Source of the DNA: Alphaproteobacteria bacterium
Lineage (GTDB): Bacteria; Pseudomonadota; Alphaproteobacteria; Rickettsiales; SXRF01
Assembly: GCA_020049775.1 (NCBI GenBank)
Contig: JAGVLO010000007.1
Span: 1 to 64,000, forward strand
DNA length: 64,000 nucleotides
Direction of reading: 5' to 3'
The notes below the pieces were generated by a model. The model was given only the letters and a program-made list of their open reading frames with translations. It was not told the origin of the DNA and made no database searches. How positions within the stretch are numbered: the stretch's first letter is position 1; every line of letters starts with the position of its first letter. Position numbers and translations under genes: made by a program. Shown here one piece after another: positions 33,141 to 42,734 of this stretch.

Positions 33141-34214
33141 ATGGCTGAAGATCAGGATCCGGAGAATAAAACAGAACAACCGTCACACAAGCGGTTAGAA
33201 GAAGCCTTTAAAAAGGGCAATATCCCCTTTTCAAGGGAAGTGACGAGCTTCCTTATGATCGCATTAATGGCAGCCATTGTGGCGTGGTTTTCTCCGCGCA
33301 TACTTAAAAACGCCCGCGAATTACTGTTTCCCTATATTGCCAATTCCTACGATATCCCAACCGACACAGCCAGCATAGGCTATCTGCTGCGTAACGTTGC
33401 CTTTGGCAGCCTTGGCGTTATCGCCGTTCCGCTAATTGGCGGCATCGTAATAGCCATTGGCGCAAGCTGGCTGCAAAACGGGATGGTGCTAAGCAACGAG
33501 CCGCTTATGCCAAAGCTGGAGCGTATTTCACCACTTGCAGGCATCAAGCGCATATTTTCCATGCGCTCTGTGGTCGAGTTCTTAAAAAGCATCATCAAAA
33601 TCATTATTGTGGGATATGTCGCCTTTGTAGCCGTTTACCCTGAAATGCGCGGGCTGGAGCAACTGCCAAACCGCGATACAGAGGACATGCTAATCTTTCT
33701 AGCCATGCTTGCCACACGCATGACCATCGGCGTGGCTATAGCCATGTTTTTTATCGCTATACTCGACGTAATTTACCAACGCTTCCAGCACAATAAGTCA
33801 CTGCGCATGAGCCGTCAGGAAGTCAAGGACGAATACAAACAGTCCGAAGGTGATCCGGTAATCAAGCAACGCCTGCGCCGCCTGCGCATGGAACGCGCCC
33901 GAAACCGTATGATGGCCACTGTCCCCAAGGCCGACGTAGTCATCACCAACCCTACTCACTTTGCCGTAGCGCTGGCCTATGACCAGGCTACCATGAAAGC
34001 GCCAAAAGTAGTGGCCAAAGGGCAAGACCTGATAGCGCTACGAATGCGTGAACTGGCTGAAGAAAATGATGTGCCTGTCGTCGAGAACCCGCCGCTGGCG
34101 CGGGCTTTGTACAGTTCCTGCGAGCTGGAAAAGGAAATCCCCGTGGCGCACTACGAGGCCGTGGCAAAGGTCATTTCCTATGTTTACCAGCTTAAAAAGA
34201 AAAAGATCGCTTAG
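33141..34214 (+). CDS. flhB: Flagellar export switch protein FlhB
   Basis: The 357-residue product begins with EDQDPENKTEQPSHKRLEEAFKKGNIPFSREV, has four membrane segments, and a cytoplasmic domain with the autocleavage site NPTH in VVITNPTHFAVALAYD. Self-cleavage there switches export from rod and hook to filament substrates. It ends the plus-strand flagellar operon; the split cckA follows. Confidence 0.97.
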   Translation: MAEDQDPENKTEQPSHKRLEEAFKKGNIPFSREVTSFLMIALMAAIVAWFSPRILKNARELLFPYIANSYDIPTDTASIGYLLRNVAFGSLGVIAVPLIGGIVIAIGASWLQNGMVLSNEPLMPKLERISPLAGIKRIFSMRSVVEFLKSIIKIIIVGYVAFVAVYPEMRGLEQLPNRDTEDMLIFLAMLATRMTIGVAIAMFFIAILDVIYQRFQHNKSLRMSRQEVKDEYKQSEGDPVIKQRLRRLRMERARNRMMATVPKADVVITNPTHFAVALAYDQATMKAPKVVAKGQDLIALRMRELAEENDVPVVENPPLARALYSSCELEKEIPVAHYEAVAKVISYVYQLKKKKIA

Positions 34215-34289
34215 GTAAAAAACCTGTTGTTTTTTTATAATAATTTCCTAAAGTCGAAAGGTTAAAACCTTCTGTGGAGAATCTCGCGC

Positions 34290-35282
34290 ATGATCGGCAT
34301 CCGCTATACTGATTCCAGTGGCGAATTTATCTCGCGTGAGCGGTCGCCAACCAACATGCAGCTGGCGTTCCTGTTTATCTTTGCCTGCTTTGTGTGTTCC
34401 ACCCTTGTCGTTTTCGTCAAAGAACCCTTCATCCTGATTGTCACGCTGATACTCATCATGCTGGTTGCAGGGTGGTATGTGATTTTTCAAATCCAGCGCA
34501 ACCGCGATTTGCTACTTTCCACCGAGTTCCAGAATGCACTTTTCACTTCAGCGCTTGGCAGCAACAATAAGTTCTGTCTTATCGTCCAGAATAACTACGA
34601 CATCACTTACATGGACCGTGCATTTTACAATCTTTTCTCGGGTTTTATAAAAACGCCCTACCGCAACCTTGAATCCTTGTTCCGTTATGGTGAAGTAGCT
34701 GAAGAGGAGCGCAATAAAATCTACGCCGCTATTGAGCATAACGTAAAAGAAAGTGTGGTGTTTACCATCAAGGCATCTGATGACAAACCCCATAGAATTT
34801 TCCTGTCTGTTGAACCTATCGCCCGTCCGTCCGGATACACCCTGCTACGCGCGCGTGACTACATCGAAAAACGCGCAGCCGTCACAGCAAAAGACACTGG
34901 CCCGGCAGCAAAGTTCCCTCTTTTCTCCACGCCGCTCATTTCAGGCCTGCTGGAGAAGGATGCTGTTGTTTACCTCGCTGACAAATCAGGCGCACTGGTC
35001 TATGTTTCCACAGAACTGGAAAGCCAGTTGGGTTACGGTGAACACGAAATTCTCAGCCGTAGCATGAACATGCAGGACATTATCTACGTCGGCAATAGCA
35101 AACCCACGGAAATCACGCTTGAAGACTATGAAGGCGAAATTATCCTCCAGAAAAAAGACGGCAGCTTATCAAAATTCTCAATCAACCAGAAATTGGCAAA
35201 AGACAGGCTTGGAAACACCGTTGGCTGCAGTGCCTTCCTGAATAGCCCTGAACAGGCCAGCACCAAGAAAAAAATCTGGTGA
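34290..35282 (+). CDS. CckA N-terminal half: two-TM sensor with PAS-like domains
   Basis: The 330-residue product has two membrane spans (about 26-44 and 46-68), a coupling helix and a PAS-like domain (about 80-190), then a second PAS-like domain from about 210 (AVVYLADKSGALVYVSTELESQLGYGEHEIL). No kinase domain follows. The next gene, in the same frame after 36 bases with two in-frame stops (TGA 35280-35282 and TAA 35304-35306), encodes a PAS and CckA kinase core. Together they match a CckA cut in two. This could be a true split sensor and kinase or a recent nonsense disruption. Confidence 0.7.
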   Translation: MIGIRYTDSSGEFISRERSPTNMQLAFLFIFACFVCSTLVVFVKEPFILIVTLILIMLVAGWYVIFQIQRNRDLLLSTEFQNALFTSALGSNNKFCLIVQNNYDITYMDRAFYNLFSGFIKTPYRNLESLFRYGEVAEEERNKIYAAIEHNVKESVVFTIKASDDKPHRIFLSVEPIARPSGYTLLRARDYIEKRAAVTAKDTGPAAKFPLFSTPLISGLLEKDAVVYLADKSGALVYVSTELESQLGYGEHEILSRSMNMQDIIYVGNSKPTEITLEDYEGEIILQKKDGSLSKFSINQKLAKDRLGNTVGCSAFLNSPEQASTKKKIW

Positions 35283-35318
35283 TTTTATAATCGAATGCAC
35301 ATTTAAGAAACAGGTGTC

Positions 35319-36848
35319 ATGTTAAAGAACTTCATTGAACAATCCCCTATAGCTATCGTTAAACTGGATGCCGAAGGCAATATTATTGAAGCAAACCAGT
35401 CATTCCATACCCTGACACAAAAGACGGTAGGCAGCCTGCCGCTACCGTTCCTGAATATTATTTCCGCATCCAAGAAACAGGAATCCGAGCCGGTACTAAA
35501 AAAAGCGCTGGAAGGCCAGCTGCCCGCCACTGCGCAGATATTTGAAATGACATTTCCCAACAACGCCGAAGTCATTATTTCCTGCTACTTTAGTAATATT
35601 GAAGAAGCTGGCTCTAAATCAAAATTGCTTTTACACCTGATTGATGTCACCGAGCAGAAAAATCTTGAATTACGCTTTTCCCACTCCCAGAAAATGCAGG
35701 CGGTCGGCCAGCTGGCAGGCGGTGTGGCGCACGACTTCAACAACTTGCTCACCGCTATGATTGGTTTCTGCGACCTACTGCTGATGCGCCACCCTGCCGG
35801 CGACCAGTCGTTCGCCGACATCATGCAGATTAAGCAAAATGCCAACCGTGCCGCTAACCTCGTTCGCCAGCTGCTCGCGTTTTCACGCAGGCAGACATTG
35901 CAGCCCAAGGTGCTAGACTTGACCGACGTGCTAGCCGAACTTTCTAACCTCATCCGCCGCCTTATTGGTGAAAACATCGAACTAAAAATGACCCATGGCC
36001 GTGACATCGGTAATGTACGCGCCGATCAGGGACAATTGGAACAGGTACTCATCAACCTTGCCGTAAATGCCCGCGACGCCATGCATAGCGGCGGCACACT
36101 CACCATCCAGAGTAGTACAAAAGTCATTGATAAAGATCATCCGCTTCCAAAAGACTTGATAGCGCCAGCCGAAGAAGATAGCGTCATTCCTGCGGGAAAT
36201 TATATATTGGTGGAAGTTATTGACACGGGCAGCGGCATTCCTAAATCCATTTTACAGAAAATATTTGAGCCGTTCTTCTCCACAAAACCTGTCGGTTCCG
36301 GCACCGGACTTGGCCTTTCCACTGTGTACGGCATCATTAAACAGTCCGGCGGCTATGTGTATGTGTCCAGTAAACCGGATGCAGGCACTAACTTCAGCCT
36401 CTTTTTCCCGAGCGTACAGGCCGAAGCCACTGCTGTTACAGAAAGTGAGGCGGCTGAAAAAACAGCCTCGGTTGACCTTACAGGCACAGGCACCATATTG
36501 CTTGTTGAAGATGAAACGCCGGTGCGCATCTTTGCAGCGCGTGCGCTACGCAACAAGGGCTACACCATCCTCGAGGCTGATTGCGCGGAAACCGCCATCA
36601 ACCTGATGCAGCAACACGGCAAAGAAGTCGAGGCCATCGTCACCGACGTTATCATGCCGGGCATGAACGGCCCCACCATGATTGACCAGATAACCAAGGA
36701 ATACCCCAACGTGAAGGTGATATTTATCTCCGGCTATGCCGAGGATATTTTTGTCAACAACTACGGCACCGAGCGCAGCTTTAACTTCCTCGCCAAGCCA
36801 TTTACCCTCAAACAGCTGGCCAGTAAAATCAAGGAAGTCACCGGCTGA
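35319..36848 (+). CDS. cckA: CckA-type hybrid histidine kinase core (PAS-HisKA-HATPase-REC)
   Basis: The 509-residue product has a PAS domain (1-110), a HisKA with phosphoacceptor His138 in GGVAHDFNNLL, an ATPase with NLAVNARDAM, DTGSGIP and GSGTGLGLSTVYGI, and a receiver with LLVEDE and phosphoacceptor Asp443 in TDVIMPGMNG. These blocks are those of CckA, which drives or reverses phosphorylation of ChpT-CtrA and so controls cell cycle and motility. Membrane segments, usual in CckA, are absent here and are found in the upstream gene. Its start has only a weak AGGTG ribosome binding site. Its stop overlaps the next start (TGATG). Confidence 0.85.
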   Translation: MLKNFIEQSPIAIVKLDAEGNIIEANQSFHTLTQKTVGSLPLPFLNIISASKKQESEPVLKKALEGQLPATAQIFEMTFPNNAEVIISCYFSNIEEAGSKSKLLLHLIDVTEQKNLELRFSHSQKMQAVGQLAGGVAHDFNNLLTAMIGFCDLLLMRHPAGDQSFADIMQIKQNANRAANLVRQLLAFSRRQTLQPKVLDLTDVLAELSNLIRRLIGENIELKMTHGRDIGNVRADQGQLEQVLINLAVNARDAMHSGGTLTIQSSTKVIDKDHPLPKDLIAPAEEDSVIPAGNYILVEVIDTGSGIPKSILQKIFEPFFSTKPVGSGTGLGLSTVYGIIKQSGGYVYVSSKPDAGTNFSLFFPSVQAEATAVTESEAAEKTASVDLTGTGTILLVEDETPVRIFAARALRNKGYTILEADCAETAINLMQQHGKEVEAIVTDVIMPGMNGPTMIDQITKEYPNVKVIFISGYAEDIFVNNYGTERSFNFLAKPFTLKQLASKIKEVTG

Positions 36849-37501
36849 TGTCCATGCTAGATCCCATCCGCAATTATTGCGAGCGCACGACCGACACTTT
36901 CTGGGCAGAACCCATCAACGCCCTCACCAACGCCTCTTTCCTGATTGCAGCATGGCTTCTGTGGAAGACTTATAAAGCCACCAGCCAGAAAGACACTCGC
37001 ATTAGCCTGTTGATTGCGCTAGTTGCACTGGTGGGTATCGGTAGTTTCCTTTTCCACACCTTCGCCAACGCGCTTACCATGATGATGGACGTCATTCCCA
37101 TCATGCTGTTTACCCTTGCCTATCTCTGGACGGCTATGCGTTCGCTGCTGGTATGGCACAAGATAACCGCGGCTGTTTGCCTCATTGTCTTTGTCATTGC
37201 CGCCATGCAGATGTCTAATATTCCGCCGGAGTACAGCTTCAACGGTTCGGTCAGCTATTTCCCCTGCCTTGCCGCACTCATTATAATAGGTGTGTTGCTT
37301 GCAATGAAAAAACACGCCTCGGCAAAATTCATCCTCGCTGGCGCGGCGTGTTTCATCGCATCACTTACTTTCCGTTCGATTGATTACATGGTCTGTCCGG
37401 CTTTTTCACTCGGTACGCATTTCATGTGGCATGTACTCAACGGCGTGTTGCTTTACCTGCTTGTGCGCGCGCTTTTCCCGCATCCGATTTCACAAAAGTA
37501 A
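36848..37501 (+). CDS. Alkaline ceramidase-like seven-pass membrane protein
   Basis: The 217-residue product has about seven hydrophobic segments and the metal-binding layout of the alkaline ceramidase (CREST) family: a Glu near the first span (EPINALTN), GIGSFLFHTFANALTMMMDVIPI, and GTHFMWHVLNGVLLY at the C-terminus. Eukaryotic members cleave ceramide with zinc. Bacterial members may act on sphingolipids or other amide-linked lipids. It is translationally coupled to cckA, but the reason for that is unknown. Confidence 0.8.
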   Translation: MSMLDPIRNYCERTTDTFWAEPINALTNASFLIAAWLLWKTYKATSQKDTRISLLIALVALVGIGSFLFHTFANALTMMMDVIPIMLFTLAYLWTAMRSLLVWHKITAAVCLIVFVIAAMQMSNIPPEYSFNGSVSYFPCLAALIIIGVLLAMKKHASAKFILAGAACFIASLTFRSIDYMVCPAFSLGTHFMWHVLNGVLLYLLVRALFPHPISQK

Positions 37502-37588
37502 TATTCGTTAATTTTATTTGCACATAGGTGTAATCCGTGTAATGTGTGTTCATTAATTTTTATATTTACCTTTTATTCAGGGGGTCTC

Positions 37589-38623
37589 ATGGAAAAGAAC
37601 AAAGCGCTCGAAACTGCCTTAAGCCAGATTGAAAAGAACTTCGGCAAAGGTTCTATCATGAAGCTGGGCGACAACCAGATGGAAGCTATCGAAGCGACCT
37701 CCACCGGTTCGCTCGGGCTTGATCTTGCGCTTGGCGTCGGCGGCGTTCCCAAAGGCCGTGTCGTTGAAATTTACGGGCCGGAAAGCTCGGGTAAAACCAC
37801 CCTCACCCTGCACATCATTGCCGAAGCGCAGAAAAAAGGCGGCACCTGCGCATTCATCGACGCCGAGCACGCGCTCGACCCCATCTACGCTAAAAAACTC
37901 GGTGTGAATATCGATGAACTTCTGATTTCCCAACCCGACACCGGCGAACAGGCACTTGAAATCGCCGACACACTGGTTCGCAGCGGCGCGATTGACGTAC
38001 TGGTCATCGACTCTGTTGCCGCGCTCGTTCCCAAAGCCGAGCTTGACGGCGAAATGGGTGACTCGCACATGGGCCTGCAGGCACGCCTGATGTCGCAAGC
38101 ACTGCGCAAGCTCACCGGCTCTATCTCGCGTACCAACTGCACCATCATCTTCATCAACCAGATCCGTATGAAGATCGGTGTTATGTTCGGCAACCCCGAA
38201 ACCACCACTGGCGGTAATGCTCTGAAGTTCTACGCTTCCGTGCGCATGGACATCCGCCGCATCGGCGCTATCAAGGAAAAAGACGAAGTCGTCGGCAACC
38301 AGACCCGCGTGAAAGTGGTCAAGAACAAGGTTGCTCCGCCATTCCGCCAAGTTGAATTCGATATCATGTATGGTGAAGGCATCTCCAAGACTGGTGAACT
38401 CGTTGACCTCGGCGTGAAGGCCGGTATGGTTGAAAAGTCCGGTTCGTGGTTCTCATACAACAACCAGCGCATCGGTCAGGGCCGTGAAAACGCCAAGCAA
38501 TTCCTGAAGGACAACCCGAAGGTAGCCGCTGAAATCGAAGCCAAGCTCCGTGAAAACGCAGGCGTGCTTAGCTCTGTCCTAAAGGGTGAAGTTGCCGAAA
38601 CGGCGGAATCCGAGGACGCTTAA
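37589..38623 (+). CDS. recA: Recombinase RecA
   Basis: The start is ATG 37589 behind AGGGGG; a GTG upstream at 37544 is not needed. The 344-residue product has [10 protein letters not shown] (Walker A), [12 protein letters not shown] (Walker B), the DNA-binding loop near [19 protein letters not shown], and [26 protein letters not shown]. It promotes strand exchange and LexA cleavage. I saw no GTTC-N7-GTTC alphaproteobacterial SOS box in the 90 bases upstream. Confidence 0.98.
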   Translation: MEKNKALETALSQIEKNFGKGSIMKLGDNQMEAIEATSTGSLGLDLALGVGGVPKGRVVEIYGPESSGKTTLTLHIIAEAQKKGGTCAFIDAEHALDPIYAKKLGVNIDELLISQPDTGEQALEIADTLVRSGAIDVLVIDSVAALVPKAELDGEMGDSHMGLQARLMSQALRKLTGSISRTNCTIIFINQIRMKIGVMFGNPETTTGGNALKFYASVRMDIRRIGAIKEKDEVVGNQTRVKVVKNKVAPPFRQVEFDIMYGEGISKTGELVDLGVKAGMVEKSGSWFSYNNQRIGQGRENAKQFLKDNPKVAAEIEAKLRENAGVLSSVLKGEVAETAESEDA

Positions 38624-38652
38624 GTCCCCGGCCTTCGGTTTAAGGAGGAATT

Positions 38653-39096
38653 ATGCGTAAGCCGCTAGATCCCAAACGCGCCAAGCAGATTGGCGAACGG
38701 GTAAAGGAGCTTAGCAAAAAATCCGACGATGCTGGGCAAGCTGCTGCGGGCGAATTCATCCGCGACCCCGAGCAAAGCCACCTGCCCTTCGAGGACAACG
38801 GCCAAGGCCAGCGCACAGCCAATATTCCTTTACCGGATGGCGGCGTGGCGGGCATTTCCTATGACCCCAGCACACCGCCGCAATCGGATTTTGATTTTTC
38901 CGTGCAAGGGCCGGACGGCAAACCTCGCAACGTGGCGGGCATTGACGGCATGGAAAACGGCACCGCCAAAGTGCCGCCGATGGACATAGGCCCTGCCATC
39001 GAAAAAGCCACCGAAGCCAGCAAAGCCGTCGGCTTTGCCACGCGCGACGACATCGCCCCCACCACCCGCAAAACCAGAAAACGCACAAGAGAGTAA
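38653..39096 (+). CDS. Hypothetical disordered protein downstream of recA
   Basis: The 147-residue product starts behind AAGGAGG. It is hydrophilic, Pro- and Gly-rich, with a basic start (KPLDPKRAKQIGERVKEL) and a basic tail (TTRKTRKRTRE). It has no motif I recognise and is predicted to be largely unstructured. It ends one base before the YciI-like gene, so the two are probably cotranscribed. Confidence 0.55.
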   Translation: MRKPLDPKRAKQIGERVKELSKKSDDAGQAAAGEFIRDPEQSHLPFEDNGQGQRTANIPLPDGGVAGISYDPSTPPQSDFDFSVQGPDGKPRNVAGIDGMENGTAKVPPMDIGPAIEKATEASKAVGFATRDDIAPTTRKTRKRTRE

Positions 39097-39097
39097 C

Positions 39098-39394
39098 ATG
39101 CAATTTCTCATCCTCGCTTATGACGCCACCGACGCTGGCGCGCTCGACCGCCGCATGGCCGCGCGTGAAGCGCACCTTGCCAGCATTGCCGAGTACAAGG
39201 CAAAGGGACATATGCATATCGGTGCAGCATTGTTGGATGACAGCGGCAAAATGATTGGCTCAAGCCTGATAGTCGAATTCCTCACCCGCGCCGAGTGCGA
39301 GGCATGGCTGAATGCCGACCCCTATGTGACCGGAAAAGTCTGGCACGATATCAAGATACAGCCTTGTAAAATCGCCCCTTCTTTTGTTAAGTAA
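39098..39394 (+). CDS. YciI-like protein
   Basis: ATG 39098 is chosen because the product then begins MQFLILAYDATDAGAL, the usual YciI start; the longer frame from 39035 adds residues outside the family. The 98-residue product has the pattern RMAAREAHLASIAEYKAKGHMHIGAALLDDSGKMIGSSLIVEF and ends ADPYVTGKVWHDIKIQPCKI, as in the YCII (ferredoxin-like) family. Some members have hydrolase or dehalogenase activity, but the substrate here is unknown. Confidence 0.9.
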   Translation: MQFLILAYDATDAGALDRRMAAREAHLASIAEYKAKGHMHIGAALLDDSGKMIGSSLIVEFLTRAECEAWLNADPYVTGKVWHDIKIQPCKIAPSFVK

Positions 39395-39486
39395 CCGTCA
39401 TTGCGAAGAAGCGCAGCGACTGCAGTAATCCAGGCTGTAGTGTATAAAGAATATCTGGATTGCTTCACTTACGCTCGCAATGACGG
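39395..39486. repeat. 92-base palindromic repeat element
   Basis: CCGTCATTGCGA (39395-39406) is perfectly inverted as TCGCAATGACGG (39475-39486), and inside AATCCAG (39427-39433) pairs with CTGGATT (39455-39461). The GTCATTGCGA...TCGCAATGAC form is typical of mobile palindromic repeats (REP/MITE-like) scattered in many bacterial genomes, including alphaproteobacteria. It starts directly after the YciI stop codon and may also act as a transcription terminator. Confidence 0.8.
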
Positions 39487-39579
39487 CTTATCATCTCAAT
39501 ATATAATGATAATTTACCCCTCTATCCTCTCCGCTACCCACTTGCCAAAAGCCTAGGCTTTCTATATGTTTAGCGCCCT

Positions 39580-42345
39580 ATGAAAAATGTAAACGACATA
39601 CGCTCCATATTCCTCGATTTCTTCAAGCACAAGGGCCATGAAATCCGCCCATCCAGCTCGCTTGTGCCGCAGAACGACCCGACACTGATGTTCGCCAACG
39701 CGGGCATGAACCAATTCAAGAATGTGTTCACGGGAATGGAAAAGCTGCCCTACGGCCGCGCCGCTACCTCGCAGAAGGTTGTCCGCGCCGGCGGCAAACA
39801 TAACGACCTCGACAATGTCGGCTATACCGTTCGCCACCACACGTTTTTTGAAATGCTGGGCAATTTTTCGTTCGGCGACTATTTCAAGGAAGGCGCTATC
39901 AGCTATGCGTGGGAGCTGCTCACCAGCAAGGATTATTACGGGCTGGACAAAGACTGCCTGACCTTCACCGTCTATCATACAGACGACGAAGCGTTTAACC
40001 TGTGGAAAAAAATCACCGGCTGCGACGACCGCCGCATCCTACGTATCCCCACCAAGGATAATTTCTGGGCGATGGGCGATACCGGCCCATGCGGCCCGTG
40101 TTCCGAAATTTTTTATGATCATAAAACCGGCAACGGCGAATGGGCATTGAACCCTGACGGCTCTGACAAATTCGACGAACGCTTTGTGGAAATCTGGAAT
40201 CTGGTATTCATGCAGTATGAACAGGTCACGCCCGAGCAGCGCGTTGACCTCCCTAAACCTTCCATCGATACCGGAATGGGCTTAGAGCGTATCGCCGCCG
40301 TGATGCAGGGTGTGCATGATAATTACGACATCGATTTGTTCAAATCGCTCATCACCGATATTAAATCGCAAGCCGCACAGCTTGGCGCAAAACCCGCCAA
40401 GGAATCCGCGCCTTATAAAGTATTGGCCGACCATCTGCGCTCAAGCTGTTTCCTGATCGCTGACGGTGTGTTGCCATCCAACGAAGGGCGCGGCTATGTA
40501 CTTCGCCGCATCATGCGCCGTGGTATGCGCTATGCACACCAGCTCGGCTGCAAAGACCCGCTGATGTACCGCCTTGTTCCGGCGCTGGTAAAAGAAATGG
40601 GCGTGCAATATCCCGAACTCGCGCGCGCTGAAGCCTCTATCACCGACAACCTCCGTCAGGAAGAAGAACGCTTCAAGCAAACGCTCGAGCGTGGCCTGAA
40701 GTTGCTGGAAGAAGAATCCGCGCCGCTTTCCAAAGGCCAGAAGCTCAGCGGCGACGCCGCCTTCAAGCTGTATGACACGTACGGCTTCCCGCTGGATTTA
40801 ACGCAGGACATTCTGCGCGCACGCGGCATTGAAGTGGACACAGACACCTTCGAAAAATGCATGGACGGCCAGCGCGACATGGCACGCGCCGCGCATAAAG
40901 GTTCAGGCGACGTGGCGACCAGCAAAGTCTGGTTCGAGTTGAAGAATACGATAAAGCCAACCCAGTTCACCGGCTATGATGAAGACAAAAGCGAAGGCAA
41001 GGTGCTTGCCATCGTGAAGAATGGCGAAGCGGTGTCAAGCGCCAATGAAGGCGACGCGGTATTCATCATCCTCGACAAAACACCGTTTTACGGCGAATCA
41101 GGCGGTCAAGTCGGCGACACCGGCACGTTCACCCGCAACGGCATGGTAACCGCTGAAATCACCGATACGCTTAAGCCGACGGAAAGTTTCCACGCCCATG
41201 AAGCGAAGCTCAAATTCCCGTTGCAAGTAGGCGATACGGTATTTGCTGCCATCAACGTAGGTTTGCGCAACCAGACGCGTGCCAACCACTCGGCCACTCA
41301 CCTGTTGCACAAGGCGCTGCGCGATGCGCTTGGTGACCATGTAACGCAAAAAGGCTCGCTGGTCAGCCCCGAGCGCCTGCGCTTTGACATCAGCCACCCC
41401 AAGGCCGTGAGCAAAGAAGAAATCGCGGCTGCTGAACGTAAAGTGAATGAAGTGGTCGCCCGCGACACCGCGGTGGATTGCAAGGAAATGGCGCCGGATG
41501 ACGCAATTAAAGCAGGCGCTATGGCCCTGTTCGGTGAAAAATATGGCGATAAGGTACGCGTACTCACCATGGGCGTCGATAACGGCAAGCCCTACTCCGT
41601 TGAGCTTTGCGGCGGCACGCATGTGCGCCGCACGGGCGATATCAGCCTGTTTAAAATCACCAGCGAAGGCTCGGTTGCCTCCGGCGTGCGCCGCTTAGAG
41701 GCCGTCACGGGTGAAGCCGTACGCGATTACATGGTCGAGAATTTAAGCAAGCAATATGAACAATTGCAAAAGCTGAAAGAAGATAACGCTCGCCTTCTCG
41801 CCGATTTGTCCGGTGACCGCAAGGCAACCGTTACCTACACATTCTCCGCTGACATAATAAAGAAAGCCGCCCTCAAAGACCTGAACGCGCTCTACGACAA
41901 AGAAAGCGCCGCGCAGCAACAAGCCACACAAACCCTGCTCGATGAAAATAAAAAACTTGGCAAGGAGCTGTCTGAATTCAAAAAGCAGCAAGCCATGGGC
42001 GACAGCAAGGTGAATAAGGAAATGATTGGTGATATCACCTTCATGGGCAAAGCTTTCAATGGCCTCGACCCCAAAGAACTGCGCACCATTGCCGAAGGCT
42101 ACCTCAAGGAGGCGGCTCACGGCATAGCTGCGGTTGCCACTAATGTTGAAGGCAAAGCTTCCGTTGTTATTGCCATCAGCAAACCGCTGGCAGAAAAAAT
42201 CAGCGCCGTTACACTGGTGCAAGCTGCAGTAGCGGAGCTGGGTGGCAAAGGCGGCGGCGGACGCCCCGAAATGGCGCAGGGCGGCGGGCCGGACGGCGAC
42301 AAGCTGGACGCGGCACTAGCCAAGGTAAAATCGCTGGTTGCCTGA
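39580..42345 (+). CDS. alaS: Alanyl-tRNA synthetase
   Basis: The 921-residue product begins NDIRSIFLDFFKHKGHEIRPSSSLVPQNDPTLMFANAGMNQFKNVF, carries the editing-domain zinc site NHSATHLLHKAL and CGGTHVRRTGDI, and a C-terminal oligomerisation domain ending GGRPEMAQGGG. It charges tRNA-Ala and clears mischarged Ser and Gly. The length is slightly above the usual 870-890. The upstream region contains the palindromic repeat. Confidence 0.98.
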   Translation: MKNVNDIRSIFLDFFKHKGHEIRPSSSLVPQNDPTLMFANAGMNQFKNVFTGMEKLPYGRAATSQKVVRAGGKHNDLDNVGYTVRHHTFFEMLGNFSFGDYFKEGAISYAWELLTSKDYYGLDKDCLTFTVYHTDDEAFNLWKKITGCDDRRILRIPTKDNFWAMGDTGPCGPCSEIFYDHKTGNGEWALNPDGSDKFDERFVEIWNLVFMQYEQVTPEQRVDLPKPSIDTGMGLERIAAVMQGVHDNYDIDLFKSLITDIKSQAAQLGAKPAKESAPYKVLADHLRSSCFLIADGVLPSNEGRGYVLRRIMRRGMRYAHQLGCKDPLMYRLVPALVKEMGVQYPELARAEASITDNLRQEEERFKQTLERGLKLLEEESAPLSKGQKLSGDAAFKLYDTYGFPLDLTQDILRARGIEVDTDTFEKCMDGQRDMARAAHKGSGDVATSKVWFELKNTIKPTQFTGYDEDKSEGKVLAIVKNGEAVSSANEGDAVFIILDKTPFYGESGGQVGDTGTFTRNGMVTAEITDTLKPTESFHAHEAKLKFPLQVGDTVFAAINVGLRNQTRANHSATHLLHKALRDALGDHVTQKGSLVSPERLRFDISHPKAVSKEEIAAAERKVNEVVARDTAVDCKEMAPDDAIKAGAMALFGEKYGDKVRVLTMGVDNGKPYSVELCGGTHVRRTGDISLFKITSEGSVASGVRRLEAVTGEAVRDYMVENLSKQYEQLQKLKEDNARLLADLSGDRKATVTYTFSADIIKKAALKDLNALYDKESAAQQQATQTLLDENKKLGKELSEFKKQQAMGDSKVNKEMIGDITFMGKAFNGLDPKELRTIAEGYLKEAAHGIAAVATNVEGKASVVIAISKPLAEKISAVTLVQAAVAELGGKGGGGRPEMAQGGGPDGDKLDAALAKVKSLVA

Positions 42346-42452
42346 CGTTACCATCAGAAATTCCACAATTTTTATCCATATGACAAAGCATTTTCCAAGT
42401 GCTAACATCAGTTAACAAAATTAATAAAAAATATAAATTAACGGGAGTGGTT

Positions 42453-42668
42453 ATGATTGATAAAGATCCAGACGACACAACAAAACTGGCAGAAGTAAAA
42501 GACCGCAGCGATGCAGTAGCCGCGGCGCAAGCGCAGATGATTGAGCGCACGCTTGCCGAAAAAGGCGACCAGATGGATGTGGATACAAAGTCGCGCTTCC
42601 TCGTCGAACTTCTTGGGCTTCGCGGTCAGCTTGAATCTTCTGCAAGACGTAGCGGCAACGCGCGTTGA
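42453..42668 (+). CDS. Small hypothetical protein
   Basis: The start ATG 42453 follows GGGAGTGG. The 71-residue product is soluble and helical (MIDKDPDDTTKLAEVKDRSD then VAAAQAQMIERTLAEKGDQ) with no motif I know. It stands alone between alaS and icd. Confidence 0.5.
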   Translation: MIDKDPDDTTKLAEVKDRSDAVAAAQAQMIERTLAEKGDQMDVDTKSRFLVELLGLRGQLESSARRSGNAR

Positions 42669-42734
42669 TTGCCTTGATATAGCAATGCTTTTCCCGTAAT
42701 GTCCCGTTGTTTATAAAGACATTTTAGGAAAAAA

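Noticed and set aside
37500-37589. SOS box upstream of recA
   Set aside because: No GTTC-N7-GTTC or CTG-N10-CAG dimer was found; only single half-sites occur.
37619-38350. 243-codon minus-strand frame inside recA
   Set aside because: It is an antisense frame of the recA coding region with no independent protein-like features.
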